Numbered from the stretch's first letter, positions 33,966-44,100 are shown. The stretch: DNA of 64,000 nucleotides from CAZGXI01 sp964529715 (GCA_964529715.1 CAZGXI010000004.1:1-64000), one strand, 5' to 3'. The notes: generated by a model from the sequence alone, not told the origin. Program-made: numbers and translations.

Positions 33966-35567
33966 TTACCGCACCGCCGCGATCACCGCATCTGCGATCA
34001 GCGTCTCGCCTGTCTTGAGATCGGTGGCCGTCAGGCGAAGCTGGCGGCGTTCGTCTACGCGGAACAGCGCCCGTAGCCGATCCTCGCCGGGGTTGCCCGG
34101 CGGATCGAGCCGCGCCAGCAGTTGGCCCGCCGCCGCTTCATTCAACGGGACGATGTTCTGCGCCGCCTGGCTCATCTGCGCCACGAACACCGCCTGCCCG
34201 CCCTCGTACTTCACCTCGACCATCGATACGGCATCGGTGTCAATCTCGCCAATGATGAACTCGACTTCGGTCTGGCCGGGGTGTGCCGCGCCGAGCACAA
34301 TCTCCACCAAGTCGGCGGTCGGATAGCGGCTGCCCATCGGCACGATCTCATCGTACTGGTGCGTCCCCGTTGCAGCGTCGAGGTGGCGCAGGCCGTAGCT
34401 GTGCGCCAGGTAATCTTCCAGCCCGAAGCCCGCCGCAACCTGGAGCGCGCCCTCGGCCACCGCCGTAAAGGGCTTGTCGGCGCGCACGGGCACCCCGGCG
34501 AAATACCGGCTCAACGTGCGCTGCACCGATGGCATGAGCGACATGCCGCCCACGAGCAGCACCCCGCCGATGTCCTCACGGAAGACACCACGCCGCCGGG
34601 CGGTGTGCATGACTTTATCCACAACGTGACGCAGCACGGCATAGAAGCCGTTGGCCTCCAGCAGGCTTTCCAGTTCGCCGCGTGTGACGGCGACGGTAAA
34701 GAGCCGCCCATCGGCTTCAAAAGCGACGGTCGTCGCTTCCAGGGTCGAGAGCGCGATCTTGGCCTGCTCGCACGCGGTCAGCAGAGCGGCATAGTCGCTG
34801 CCCAAGGCCTGCACCGAGAGATCGGCGCGCCGGAGTACGTCCGCCAGCAGCCATTGATCCACATCACTGCCGCCCAGCACGCGCCCGGCCTTAGCGATGA
34901 CCTGCGCGCTGTGCTGATCGGCCTGGCCGCGCCTGAGCCTACCCAGGAAGCCACCAGTTTTCTCGCGGCTTTCGGGAAGCTGCACCAGCGACAGGTCGAG
35001 TGTGCCACCACCGAAATCCAGCACCAGCACGGCGGCTCCCGGCTCGTTGACGGCGTAACCGAGCGCGGCGGCAGTCGATTCGTCCACGAGGCGCACCTGC
35101 TCCGGCGTGAAGCCGTCGATGACCTCGTTCAGCCAGGCCAGATAGCCCTCGAAGGCCGCCACCGGCGCGGTGAGCACAACCTGCTCGATCTCATCATAGC
35201 GACAGGGTAGGGCTTGGAACAGGCTGTTAAGGAAGCAGCGCCCGGCGTCGCGGTCCCCCCAGGAGATGCCGTCGATGTTGCGCGGCTCCGGAGCGGGCAT
35301 GGCGACGATACCGCGCTTGAAATTGCGGAACAGGCGGCTGTCGCGCCGCCGCTCCAGCCCTGCGTCGATCACCGCCTGTCCGACGACCACGTCGCCCGTC
35401 CGGCCATCCTGCACATACAGCAGTGACGGCACGGTTGACGGTTGACCTTCTGCTTTCTCTACACTGGCGCCGGGAACAGGCACAATGCGTGCCGCATGGG
35501 TCGTTTCGTCCCAATAGGCGACCACGCTGTTCGTCGTGCCGAAGTCAATCGCCAGTTTACATCCCAT
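33966..35567 (-). CDS. Hsp70-family (DnaK-like) ATPase
   Basis: A 533-residue protein. The actin-fold ATPase motifs are present: IDFGTTNSVVAYW at the N-terminus (phosphate 1), VLVLDFGGGTLDLSLV (phosphate 2), and GVLLVGGMSLMPSVQRTL for the adenosine site. Compared with DnaK it is about 100 residues shorter and the C-terminal substrate domain is reduced, with EIDTDAVSMVEVKYEGG and no C-terminal EEVD-like tail. It is a non-canonical Hsp70 of the YegD/unusual type, so its client is unknown. Its promoter carries a perfect 29-base inverted repeat and it heads an operon with a GT-C enzyme and a HEAT-repeat protein. Confidence 0.85.
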   Translation of the reverse strand: MGCKLAIDFGTTNSVVAYWDETTHAARIVPVPGASVEKAEGQPSTVPSLLYVQDGRTGDVVVGQAVIDAGLERRRDSRLFRNFKRGIVAMPAPEPRNIDGISWGDRDAGRCFLNSLFQALPCRYDEIEQVVLTAPVAAFEGYLAWLNEVIDGFTPEQVRLVDESTAAALGYAVNEPGAAVLVLDFGGGTLDLSLVQLPESREKTGGFLGRLRRGQADQHSAQVIAKAGRVLGGSDVDQWLLADVLRRADLSVQALGSDYAALLTACEQAKIALSTLEATTVAFEADGRLFTVAVTRGELESLLEANGFYAVLRHVVDKVMHTARRRGVFREDIGGVLLVGGMSLMPSVQRTLSRYFAGVPVRADKPFTAVAEGALQVAAGFGLEDYLAHSYGLRHLDAATGTHQYDEIVPMGSRYPTADLVEIVLGAAHPGQTEVEFIIGEIDTDAVSMVEVKYEGGQAVFVAQMSQAAQNIVPLNEAAAGQLLARLDPPGNPGEDRLRALFRVDERRQLRLTATDLKTGETLIADAVIAAVR

Positions 35568-35582
35568 ATGCGCCCTGCCTTT

Positions 35583-35640
35583 ATTACGAAACGGAACTTA
35601 CGTTTCGTAATCAGTCTATCACGTTATATAAGCGAGTCAA
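35583..35640 (-). promoter_or_regulatory. Promoter and operator of the Hsp70 operon
   Basis: On the minus strand TTGACT (35640-35635) and TAGACT (35618-35613) are 16 bases apart. Directly downstream lies a perfect 29-base inverted repeat (ATTACGAAACG at 35583-35593 and CGTTTCGTAAT at 35601-35611, spacer 7). Its position over the expected transcription start implies repression. The PadR gene begins 166 bases away on the other strand and is the obvious candidate regulator, although its protein family usually favours other sites. Confidence 0.75.
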
Positions 35641-35776
35641 GTAGGAAGTGGGTCAGGGAGGGGGAGAATTCTGTAACAAAAGACCGCCCACCCGCCCCTC
35701 TGGAGAAAAAGTCTTGCCAATCCCTGGCGAATCCGCTACGATCCGTCGCAGCGCAATATGACGAGGCGAAGTAACT

Positions 35777-36355
35777 GTGCCCGAAAAAATCGAACGCGAT
35801 CTGACCACACTGGAATACGTGGTTTTGGGGTTGATCGGCGTCGAGCCGCAGTCCGGCTACAGCATCATCACCATGATGGAATCCGGCGTGCACCGCTGGA
35901 GCGCCAGTCCAGGCTCCATCTATCCGATGCTCAAGCGGCTGGAGCGGCAGGGAATCATCATGGGCGAGCTGGACATCGTCTACGAGACGCGCCCGCGCAA
36001 GCTCTACCGCCTGACTCCTGCTGGCGAAGCCCTGCTGGACGGCTGGTTGCGCTCGCCGGTGCTGCCCGCCAGCCTGTTGGAAGGGCGCGATGTGGCGCTG
36101 CTGAAGTTCCTCTTTATGGAAAAACGCATGAGTCGTGAGGAGGTGATCGCCTGGCTCGATACCTACGAGCAGGCCATCGATTCCTACGACTTGGCGCGGC
36201 GCACCTTTTACGACATGGCGATGCAACAGTCGTCCATCCACCAGCAGTTGATCCTGGAGGCGACGATGATGGACCTTAACACTCAGCGCACCTGGGTGCA
36301 GATCGCGCGTCGTCGCCTGCAAAATGGACCGCCGCGCCCGGCCTCGAACGCCTGA
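35777..36355 (+). CDS. PadR family transcriptional regulator
   Basis: A 192-residue regulator. The winged-helix domain is in the first 90 residues, with the typical stretches LEYVVLGLIGVEPQSGYSI and SPGSIYPMLKRLERQGII. A C-terminal helical dimerisation arm follows (RDVALLKFLFMEKRMSREEVIAWLDTYE). The start is the GTG at 35777. PadR-type proteins usually repress genes for phenolic-acid or drug resistance and are released by small molecules or by stress. It is divergent from the Hsp70 operon, whose promoter bears a 29-base inverted repeat, so it may control that operon. Confidence 0.92.
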   Translation: MPEKIERDLTTLEYVVLGLIGVEPQSGYSIITMMESGVHRWSASPGSIYPMLKRLERQGIIMGELDIVYETRPRKLYRLTPAGEALLDGWLRSPVLPASLLEGRDVALLKFLFMEKRMSREEVIAWLDTYEQAIDSYDLARRTFYDMAMQQSSIHQQLILEATMMDLNTQRTWVQIARRRLQNGPPRPASNA

Positions 36356-36399
36356 CGCGCCTCTGTCAGACCTCACATCCAAGATCGGGCAATTTGTGG

Positions 36400-36428
36400 T
36401 TGACGCAAACCGGGCAGCGGGATAAAAA
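36400..36428 (+). promoter_or_regulatory. Promoter of the fused phosphofructokinase gene
   Basis: TTGACG (36400-36405) and TAAAAA (36423-36428) are exactly 17 bases apart. The transcript would have a leader of about 130 bases, containing a small perfect hairpin (GCGGCG-TG-CGCCGC at 36475-36488). I do not recognise a riboswitch. Confidence 0.72.
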
Positions 36429-36565
36429 TCACCCTGGTTGTTTCATTGCTTTCCTGCATCCTTGATGGGTCTGTGCGGCGTGCGCCGCCGGAATCGTCCT
36501 GAAAATTCGCAACACGAACTCATTCTCCCAATCTATCTCACAGGCATTTGCTCAAAGGGAACAGC

Positions 36566-38791
36566 GTGACGCAACGAATCACCAAGAGCATCGGCATTTT
36601 GACCAGCGGCGGCGATGCGCCGGGCATGAACGCTGCCGTCCGTGCGGTGGTGCGCACGGCTATCAAGCGCGGCGTAGACGTATATGCGATCTACGAAGGC
36701 TATAAGGGCATGGTCGGCGGCGATAAGTATATCCGCAAAATGGACTGGGGGTCGGTCGGCGGCATCTTGCACCAGGGCGGTACGATTATCGGCACCGCAC
36801 GCAGCGCCGAGTTTCGCACCCGCGAAGGACGCCGCCAGGCCGCCAAAAACCTGATCAAACACCATATCGATGCCCTGGTGGTCATCGGTGGCGACGGCAG
36901 CCTAACGGGCGCAAACCTGTTTCGGCAGGAATGGCCGGAATTGCTGGCCGAGCTGGTCCAGGCAGGCGAGATCAATGCCAAGATGGCAGAAGCGCATCCT
37001 TATCTGTCGCTGGTGGGGTTGGTCGGCTCCATCGATAACGACATGTACGGCACCGACATGACCATCGGAACCGACACCGCGCTGCATCGCATCACTGAGG
37101 CGGTGGACGCCATCGCCAGCACCGCAGCCAGCCACCAGCGCGCCTTCGTGATCGAAGTCATGGGCCGCCACTGCGGCTACCTGGCGCTGATGAGCGGCCT
37201 GGCAACCGGCGCGAACTGGGTGCTGATCCCCGAATGTCCGCCCGAAACCGACGACTGGGAAGAGGAAATGTGTCGTACCCTCAAGGCAGGGCGCGCGACT
37301 GGGCGGCGGCACAGCATCGTCATCGTGGCCGAGGGCGCGCAGGACCGACACGGCAATCCGATCACGAGCGAGTATGTCAAGAAGGTCCTGGAAGAGCGTC
37401 TGGCAGAAGATACCCGCGTGACCATCCTGGGCCACGTGCAGCGCGGCGGCGCGCCCAGCGCCTTCGACCGCAACCTGGGCACGCAGATGGGTTATGCGGC
37501 GGTTGAACATCTGCTCTCCGCGCCGCCGGACGAAGAGCCGCAGCTGATCGGCATCCGGGAGAACAGCCTCATCCACCTGCCGCTGATGGAGTGCGTTCAC
37601 AAGACGCACCAGGTGGCCGAAGTTATTGCCCAGCACGACTATGAAACGGCCATGTCGCTGCGCGGCAACAGCTTCAAAGACGCTATGACGACGTTCCGCA
37701 CGCTGGTGCAGGCTCATCCGCGCGACCTGCCCCCTGATCAGCAACAGCTTAGGCTGCTGGTGATGCACAGTGGTGGCCCGGCGCCGGGCATGAATACCGC
37801 CGTGCGCGCCGCTGTCCGGTTGGGTATGGATCGGGGGCATACCATGCTGGCCGCGCCGAACGGCTTCGAGGGCCTGCTCGATGGCGACATCCAGGAGATG
37901 GAATGGATGACGGTCAGCGGCTGGGTCTCTAGGGGCGGCGCGGAACTGGGGACCAACCGTCGCATCCCGAAGGACGGTGAACTGCCCAAGATCGCCGATG
38001 TATTTGAGAAGTTTGGCGTGCAGGGCCTGCTGATTATCGGCGGCCTGTCTGGCTATGAGGCCGCCTACAAACTGTTCATGAAGAGCGTAGACATTCGCGC
38101 CTTCAATATCCCGATTGTTTGCCTGCCCGCCTCGATTAACAACAACCTGCCTGGTTCAGAACACAGCATTGGCGCCGATACGGCCCTGAACAGCATCGTG
38201 CGCGACGTGGACAAGATCAAGCAGTCCGCCGTTGCGTCGCGCCGCTGCTTCGTGGTCGAGGTGATGGGCCGCTACTGCGGCTACCTGGCGCTGATGAGCG
38301 GCCTGGCGACCGGCGCGGAGCGCGTCTACCTGCACGAAGAGGGCGTAACCCTGCGTGATTTGCAGCAAGACCTCGCCAACCTGATTCGGGATTTCAAACA
38401 GGATAAGCGCCTGGGGCTGATCATTCGCGGTGAGGACGCCGATCCTTTCTACACCACCAACTTTATCGCCTCGTTGTTTGAAAAAGAAGGCGGTGACCTG
38501 TTCGATGTGCGACACAGTATCCTGGGGCACGTGCAGCAGGGCGGCGATCCTTCTCCCTTCGACCGCATCCAGGCAACGCGCATGGCGGCCAAGTGCATCG
38601 ACTTCCTGAGCCGCGAGGCGCTCAAAGTCTCGCCTGCCGGGGCTTTCATTGGCCTGCAAGGCGGAAAGATGACCTTCACCAGCCTGGGCGACCTGCCGCG
38701 CCTGCTGGATCACGAGTTCGGACGCCCCAAAGAGCAGTGGTGGCTCAAGCTGCGCCCGATTGCCACATCGCTGGCGCAGGCGGAGTCTTGA
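36566..38791 (+). CDS. Tandem-fused 6-phosphofructokinase, eukaryote-like
   Basis: A 741-residue protein made of two homologous PFK halves. I start at the GTG at 36566 (AGGGA five bases upstream), which gives the family opening ITKSIGILTSGGDAPGMN. The N-terminal half keeps GGDGS at about 108-112, which marks an ATP- rather than PPi-dependent enzyme, and SIDND at about 155-159 with the catalytic Asp. The C-terminal half starts at about 400 (HSGGPAPGMN) but has SINNN at about 523 and GGLSG at about 492, so it lacks the catalytic Asp and phosphate site. This matches the domain layout of animal and fungal PFK, where the second half is regulatory. It commits glycolysis by phosphorylating fructose 6-phosphate. 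Confidence 0.9.
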   Translation: MTQRITKSIGILTSGGDAPGMNAAVRAVVRTAIKRGVDVYAIYEGYKGMVGGDKYIRKMDWGSVGGILHQGGTIIGTARSAEFRTREGRRQAAKNLIKHHIDALVVIGGDGSLTGANLFRQEWPELLAELVQAGEINAKMAEAHPYLSLVGLVGSIDNDMYGTDMTIGTDTALHRITEAVDAIASTAASHQRAFVIEVMGRHCGYLALMSGLATGANWVLIPECPPETDDWEEEMCRTLKAGRATGRRHSIVIVAEGAQDRHGNPITSEYVKKVLEERLAEDTRVTILGHVQRGGAPSAFDRNLGTQMGYAAVEHLLSAPPDEEPQLIGIRENSLIHLPLMECVHKTHQVAEVIAQHDYETAMSLRGNSFKDAMTTFRTLVQAHPRDLPPDQQQLRLLVMHSGGPAPGMNTAVRAAVRLGMDRGHTMLAAPNGFEGLLDGDIQEMEWMTVSGWVSRGGAELGTNRRIPKDGELPKIADVFEKFGVQGLLIIGGLSGYEAAYKLFMKSVDIRAFNIPIVCLPASINNNLPGSEHSIGADTALNSIVRDVDKIKQSAVASRRCFVVEVMGRYCGYLALMSGLATGAERVYLHEEGVTLRDLQQDLANLIRDFKQDKRLGLIIRGEDADPFYTTNFIASLFEKEGGDLFDVRHSILGHVQQGGDPSPFDRIQATRMAAKCIDFLSREALKVSPAGAFIGLQGGKMTFTSLGDLPRLLDHEFGRPKEQWWLKLRPIATSLAQAES

Positions 38792-38814
38792 GCGGAGAGT
38801 GCCTTCGGAGAGAG

Positions 38815-38847
38815 CAGCGGCGGAATAGACTCCGCCGCTGTGTTTTT
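38815..38847 (+). terminator. Intrinsic terminator of the phosphofructokinase gene
   Basis: A perfect 10-bp stem (CAGCGGCGGA / TCCGCCGCTG) with a 6-base loop is followed by TGTTTTT. The same arm, AGCGGCGGA / TCCGCCGCT, recurs in the hairpin at 58824-58850. Confidence 0.85.
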
Positions 38848-38851
38848 CGGG

Positions 38852-39757
38852 CTATACGATCAGCAGCAGCGTACTCAGGGTAATGATGCTCGCCAGTGTG
38901 CTCACCAGGATCACGGTGGCGGTGAACTCGCCGTCGCTGTTGAACTCGGTGGCGAGCACGTTGCTCATCACGGCAGTAGACATGCTCGACTCGATGATGC
39001 ATACCTGCCGCACCAGCCCTTGCAAGCCCAGCAGCGCCGCGAAAAGAAAGGCCAACAGCGGTGCGATGATCAGCCGCGCGCCTGCTGCCGTCAGGATCGG
39101 CGTGATTCGCCCTCGGATGGATACGCGGGCCAGTTGCAGGCCCAACAGCGTAAGCATGGCCGGCACGGCGGCCTGCCCCAGCAGCGAGGCTGCCCGCTCG
39201 ACCGGCAGCGGCAGGGTGATGTCGGCGATATTGACGATGAAGCCGAGCACCATCGCATAGGGTAGCGGCACCTTGAAGACGTTGATCAGCGACTCGCGCA
39301 CGCTGGCCGTCCCCCGCGAGGCCAGGAAAACCCCCAACGTGTTGGCGACCACCGCCGACATAACATAAAAGATCAGCGCCCGCTGCTCTCCCGCTTCCCC
39401 GAAGGCAAAGCGGTTCAGGGGAATGCCGTAGTTGCCCGCGTTGATCAGCATGACGGTGAGCATGAATGCGCTCGTGGTGCGGCGATCCAGCCTGAGCAGA
39501 CGCGCCAGTCCCCACCCGACCAGGGCCATCGCCAGCGAGATCAACACGACCATTGCCGTGATCTGTCCGATCTCGCCTGCTTGCAGGTCCGAACGGGAAA
39601 TGCCGTCGAAGACGAGGAAGGGGGAGAACAGATAAATAATCAGGCTGGAGATGGCGCGCGGGTCGGGATTGTAGCGACGGCCCACCAGCGCGGCCAGCCC
39701 GATGCAGATGAATATCGGCGCGATGACGTTATACGCGACCTCGATGAAGGCGAACAT
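38852..39757 (-). CDS. AEC family transporter (auxin efflux carrier-like)
   Basis: A 301-residue membrane protein with about ten hydrophobic helices. I start at the ATG at 39755-39757 (AAGGGA upstream); the longer frame adds an arginine-rich tail. The N-terminal block IEVAYNVIAPIFICIGLAALVGR and the mid segment LMLINAGNYGIPLNRFAFGE, with an N-x-G-N-Y/F-G motif, are characteristic of the family. AEC transporters move organic anions, malate or auxin-like acids. The C-terminal SSMSTAVMSNVLATEF segment is the conserved second crossover region. The substrate cannot be told. Confidence 0.87.
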   Translation of the reverse strand: MFAFIEVAYNVIAPIFICIGLAALVGRRYNPDPRAISSLIIYLFSPFLVFDGISRSDLQAGEIGQITAMVVLISLAMALVGWGLARLLRLDRRTTSAFMLTVMLINAGNYGIPLNRFAFGEAGEQRALIFYVMSAVVANTLGVFLASRGTASVRESLINVFKVPLPYAMVLGFIVNIADITLPLPVERAASLLGQAAVPAMLTLLGLQLARVSIRGRITPILTAAGARLIIAPLLAFLFAALLGLQGLVRQVCIIESSMSTAVMSNVLATEFNSDGEFTATVILVSTLASIITLSTLLLIV

Positions 39758-39957
39758 GCCTGATCCCTTAAGTAAGCTAGACTGCACTGGCGAAGAACGT
39801 CTCCTGCGGCGGGGAAGACGCGGCAATCGACTTCTGGCCGACAGGAGACGCCACGATGATAGCCAGTTTTGGGAATTCCTGCCTGTGTGCAGTGAGGAAC
39901 GGTCGCGCGTGGCTCATCGCGCCACACATGCATGACCGGTCTTGACGGTTAGCGTGG

Positions 39958-41115
39958 TCAGAATTGCCCGGCGGCAGGCGTTTGGATCACCTGCATCGGC
40001 CTGAGATTTGTCCCTTTGCCCCACACGCGGCGCACGGTTTCCAGGTAAAAGAGATAATTCTCCAGCGGCACGTCCGGTGGTACCCGGTGGTCGCAAAAGC
40101 CGATGTAGCCGCCCTCCTCCACCAGCGGGGCCAGCCGTTCAACCTCGCGCGCGATGTCCGCTTTCGAGCGTGCCAGCACGTGCTTGTCGAAGCCGCCCAT
40201 CAGCAGCATGTCTTTGCCGTATTGCCGTCGGAAGGCTACCGGGTCGCCGTTCCAGGTGCCGACCTCGACGGGGAACATGCAGTTGATGCCTGCATCCAGC
40301 CACAGCGGGGCCAGTTGATCGATACAGCCATCGCAGTCCACCCAGATCACGTCCACACCGTGACTGCGCAGCAGGTCGCTAATGCGGCGGTAGTGCGGCA
40401 CAAGGAACTGCTTGAAGTGCTTGGGGCTGAGCAGCGGCCCGGCCTTGTAGGCCATGTCTTCCCAAATGCTGCACCCGTCGAAGTGACCGCCGGTGCTCAG
40501 CAGGCGCGTCAGCACGCCCAGGATGCAGTCTGCCACCGTCGTGACCATCTCCTCGAACCAGGCTGGATCGTCGTAAACCAGGTACGACAGGGCTTCCAAC
40601 CCGATCCAGTCGCGCAGCCAGCCATACAGGCTGCCGCCCGGCAGGGCGACGATCTGATCTCGCTTGGGGTCGGTCCACATCTTCACGCGCGTGTCCCAGT
40701 CGGCAGGGTAGCGGGCCGGATGGTCGGGGTCGAGGCGGGGTTTGTAGTGGCGTCGCCAGCTTTCCCGGTCGGTCAGCAGGTGGCCTAGGTCCTGCGGGAT
40801 TGACCCCATGAACTTCCGGCGCAGCACGCGCACGCCGTCGGCCTGCTGGACGACCTCATGATCGCCCCGATCTTCCAGCACAATCACCTCGAAAGGCGGG
40901 CACAGCCCGGCGTTGACGCCCGTTGCGCCGCACACCTCGTCCATGTTGAAGTCCATGCCGAAGTAGACATTGGTGTTGTGCGGGCCGACCTCCGGCGGCA
41001 GGCCCTGGTCGTACCACAGCGGCAGGGTTTCGTCCCAGAAGCCGAAGTCGGCGATGGGCGCCCGATCGCGCGGCTGGTAGTGCATGGTCGCGTAGAAACG
41101 TTCACGGTTGTTCAT
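39958..41115 (-). CDS. URO-D superfamily protein in a sugar operon
   Basis: A 385-residue protein of the uroporphyrinogen decarboxylase/MtaA methyltransferase fold. The end of the protein has WVDCDGCIDQLAPLWLDAG and EEGGYIGFCDHRVPPDVPLENYLFYLETV, which mark the fold and its Cys/His-rich active centre. It is clearly not the HemE enzyme, because it lacks the usual N-terminal substrate-arginine motif and is sited in a sugar operon. Related proteins act in corrinoid methyl transfer. It starts 3 bases after the GH78 stop, so it is translated with that enzyme. A role in removing methyl groups from methoxylated glycosides is possible but unproven. Confidence 0.8.
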   Translation of the reverse strand: MNNRERFYATMHYQPRDRAPIADFGFWDETLPLWYDQGLPPEVGPHNTNVYFGMDFNMDEVCGATGVNAGLCPPFEVIVLEDRGDHEVVQQADGVRVLRRKFMGSIPQDLGHLLTDRESWRRHYKPRLDPDHPARYPADWDTRVKMWTDPKRDQIVALPGGSLYGWLRDWIGLEALSYLVYDDPAWFEEMVTTVADCILGVLTRLLSTGGHFDGCSIWEDMAYKAGPLLSPKHFKQFLVPHYRRISDLLRSHGVDVIWVDCDGCIDQLAPLWLDAGINCMFPVEVGTWNGDPVAFRRQYGKDMLLMGGFDKHVLARSKADIAREVERLAPLVEEGGYIGFCDHRVPPDVPLENYLFYLETVRRVWGKGTNLRPMQVIQTPAAGQF

Positions 41116-41118
41116 AGA

Positions 41119-44100
41119 TTATCCTTCTGCCGGCCCGACGAATTCCACCACACACCCGGCAGGTACGCCGTATTCGATTTGCATCCGACCTGCCGAATCC
41201 AGGGACCATGATACCGTGATCGTTCCCAGCGGTGTAGGCACATCGCCGGCGGCGTGGGTCAGGCCGAAAGTGCGCGGGGCGATCTTCACGCGGCGGTAGC
41301 CCGGCGCGGTAGGAGTGACGCCCAGCACATAGCGCGATAGGAAGTAGGCCGGACCGGATGACCAGCCATGACATAGGCTGCGGCTCCAGTGTTCCCCGCT
41401 GTGCCCACTGCCGATCCGACCGGGAAACGTCTCCCAGAAGGTCGTCGCGCCTTTTTCTAACATGCGATTCCACTGCTCACGGATCAGATTCAGGGCGTCT
41501 GCCGCATAACCTTCCTGAAATAGCGTTTCCAGCGTGAAGAACAGGAACCAGGGGCTTCCCACCGGCACGATCTCGTCTGGGCTGCCGAAGCGCGCCCACT
41601 CTGGGCTGCTGGACTCGAACCTGCCCGCGCGTGCGTTGAGTACCAGGCGCAGCACGTCGTCGCGGCGTTCCGGCGGCACACAGCCGCACAGCAGCGCCAG
41701 GGTGTTCGTCTGCTCGCTGATGCGCTGTCTGGACTGGAAGGCTTCCAGCGTATCTGCTTCTACAAGCGGTGGCCAGATGCCTGCGCCGATGCCGGTTGCT
41801 GCCTGACGGTGCTCGTAAGCGTAGGCGTCGCGCACCGTATCCACGTAGGCGCGGTGTTCTTCTGACCAGCCATAAGCGTTAATGGCCTGGCGCAGCCGCG
41901 CGGCCAGGGCGGTGTGCACGTCGATCTCATCCGGCGGACGGCCAAGCTCGCGCGCCATCGCCGCTGCCTGATCCAGGGCGCGGGCCATCAGCGCCGTGTT
42001 GGCGATCACCTCGCCGCTACGTTCCAGGTCGTTGGCGGACCAATCGAGCAGGTTCCACACGTCGGGGACATCCAGCAGGTCGCGCGCCGTCAAAAAGCCC
42101 TCGCAACGCCGCAGGCATTCGCGCACGTCGGTGTAGAAATCCGCCAGCGCGCTCCGGTCGCCGGTGTGTCCGTATTGCTCCCAGGCCATTGCTACCCACA
42201 GGAAGGTCCACATCGGGATTTCGTCGAACCACCCGCTCACAACGTGTGACGTGACCAGATGAGGCCGCGTGAGAAACGGCGCTTTGACCAGCGCCAGTTC
42301 GTCGCGCAGCGACTGCCCGGCCAGCCGGACGCAGTGTTCGGTCAGGTCGAACGCGCCGAAGGCCATTGCATTGGTCAGAGCGGTATTGCGCGCGTCGCCG
42401 ACCCAGTAGACCTGCTCATAGGCCGGGCAATCCACGTAGGTGTCGAGCATACACAGGCGTGCGGTGTGCGCGGCCACTTCCCAGATGCGGTTGAGTGTTT
42501 CGTCGGAACAATGGAATCGCCCGCGTGCCTCAACCGGGTACGTGGAGAACAACATGTCCACGCAGCGAATCCGGATCGGGCGGGCAAAGTTCCTGAAGGT
42601 CAGGGACACGTAGCGATAGCCGCGCCGGGCGTGCGAGGTGAAGGTCTGTTGTCCCTCGCGGCAGGTGTAGCGCAGGCTGTTGCGCGTGCCGCGCATCCAG
42701 AAGATGCCCGTGTCGTCGATGCCCTCGAAGAAACTGGCATCGATGATCGCCCCGGCGGGCGCATCTATGTCCAGGCGCAGGTAGCCGATCAGCTCGCGCC
42801 CGAAGTCGATGACCAGATGCGTGTCGCCATCCGCCTGTGGATGGAGGACCGTCCATGCCGCGTTATCGTGCAACAGGGCGTCGGGCCGGTCGATGAAGTT
42901 GGGGCGCATCTCTTCCAGGTGTGGGCGAGGTTGGGCGCGCGTGATCTCGTGGGCGCAAAAGCCGCCCTCGACGGCGTAGAAATGCTGGCTCATGGTCAGC
43001 AGCGCCACGTCGAGACGGTTGGCTTCCGGCGGGATGCCCACGCGCGGGTCGTCCGCCGGAAGATCATCCAGAGTCTTCACCGTCCAGCGGCGTTCCAACT
43101 CGTTGCCCCGTTCGTCGAACGGGCCGGAGAAGACCCACGCCGCGCCAGGGGCGAACCGTTCCGCCGAAAGGGTGATCGGCTCGTCTGTCTCGAAGAAGAT
43201 CGTCGGATACTCCGTGTTGCGCAGCATTACCAAATTTGCGCCCTGCTTGAGCCGGACGGGTGCGCGTTCCCCGATAGGCGTCATCAAATCGTCGTTCACG
43301 CGCAGGTCGATGCGCTCGTAGCTGGCATACGTGTGCACCGTGATCGCGCAGTCGCGCGGCGCGAAAAGCTCGGTGAAGATGATCCAGCCGCGCTCGCCGG
43401 GCGGTGCGGTGCGGAAGCCGGTGCGCATCGAGCGGGCCGGTTCGCGCACATCCAGGTGCCACATGATCCCCGGCGCGGGGCGCGCCAGTTCCGCCGCCCT
43501 GATCGCAATCGGCGCGACCGGGTCTTCGCTCAGGAACGGGATCGCGCGCGGGACGAGCGCCGTCCAGGGCGCACAGCCCACCGGCCCGATCTCCACCGCC
43601 TTTTCCCAGGCCGAGTCGTCGAACGCGGGAGACTGCCAGTCTGCGATCTCCTGCCGCGCATCGTACTGCTCCTCGAAGTCCAGTTGCAGGGATACGCGCG
43701 GCGCATCCGCACTGAAAGCCGGGCAGGGCTGGGTGAGCCAGTCGCCATTGCTGCCGATACGAATTGTCGAGCCGTCTGTGCGCTCCATCACCACTTCTGC
43801 CAGCAGGCCGCCGCGTCCCCGGATATAAGACATGGTGTGGTCGTTGAGGAAGTTCACCAGCGCGGCGATGGTGTTGGTCGCGCCGCGCCGCAGGGCAGCG
43901 GTCACGTCGTAGGTGTCGTAGCTGTAGGCGAAGGGGAATCCGCGCGCCGGGCCGCGCCCCAGATGGACGCCGTTCAGGGTGCATTCGTAGCGCGTGTCCG
44001 CCGTGATCAGCAGCATGGCGCGTTCCAGATCGGCGGGCGCGGAGAAGTTGCGGCGAAAATAGCGCCAGATGTTACGCGGCGCGGGGTCGCTCGCGCCCCA

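Noticed and set aside
35583..35611. CIRCE heat-shock element at the Hsp70 promoter
   Set aside because: Half-site sequence and 7-base spacer differ from TTAGCACTC-N9-GAGTGCTAA.
35624..36382. 252-codon minus-strand frame opposite the PadR gene
   Set aside because: It is a shadow of PadR with no domain; PadR has the conserved winged-helix sequence.
36429..36565. Possible riboswitch in the phosphofructokinase leader
   Set aside because: Only one short GC hairpin; no conserved aptamer motif seen.
41600..41640. tRNA-like GACTCGAACCTG string
   Set aside because: It lies within the rhamnosidase coding frame and no acceptor stem or cloverleaf can be drawn.
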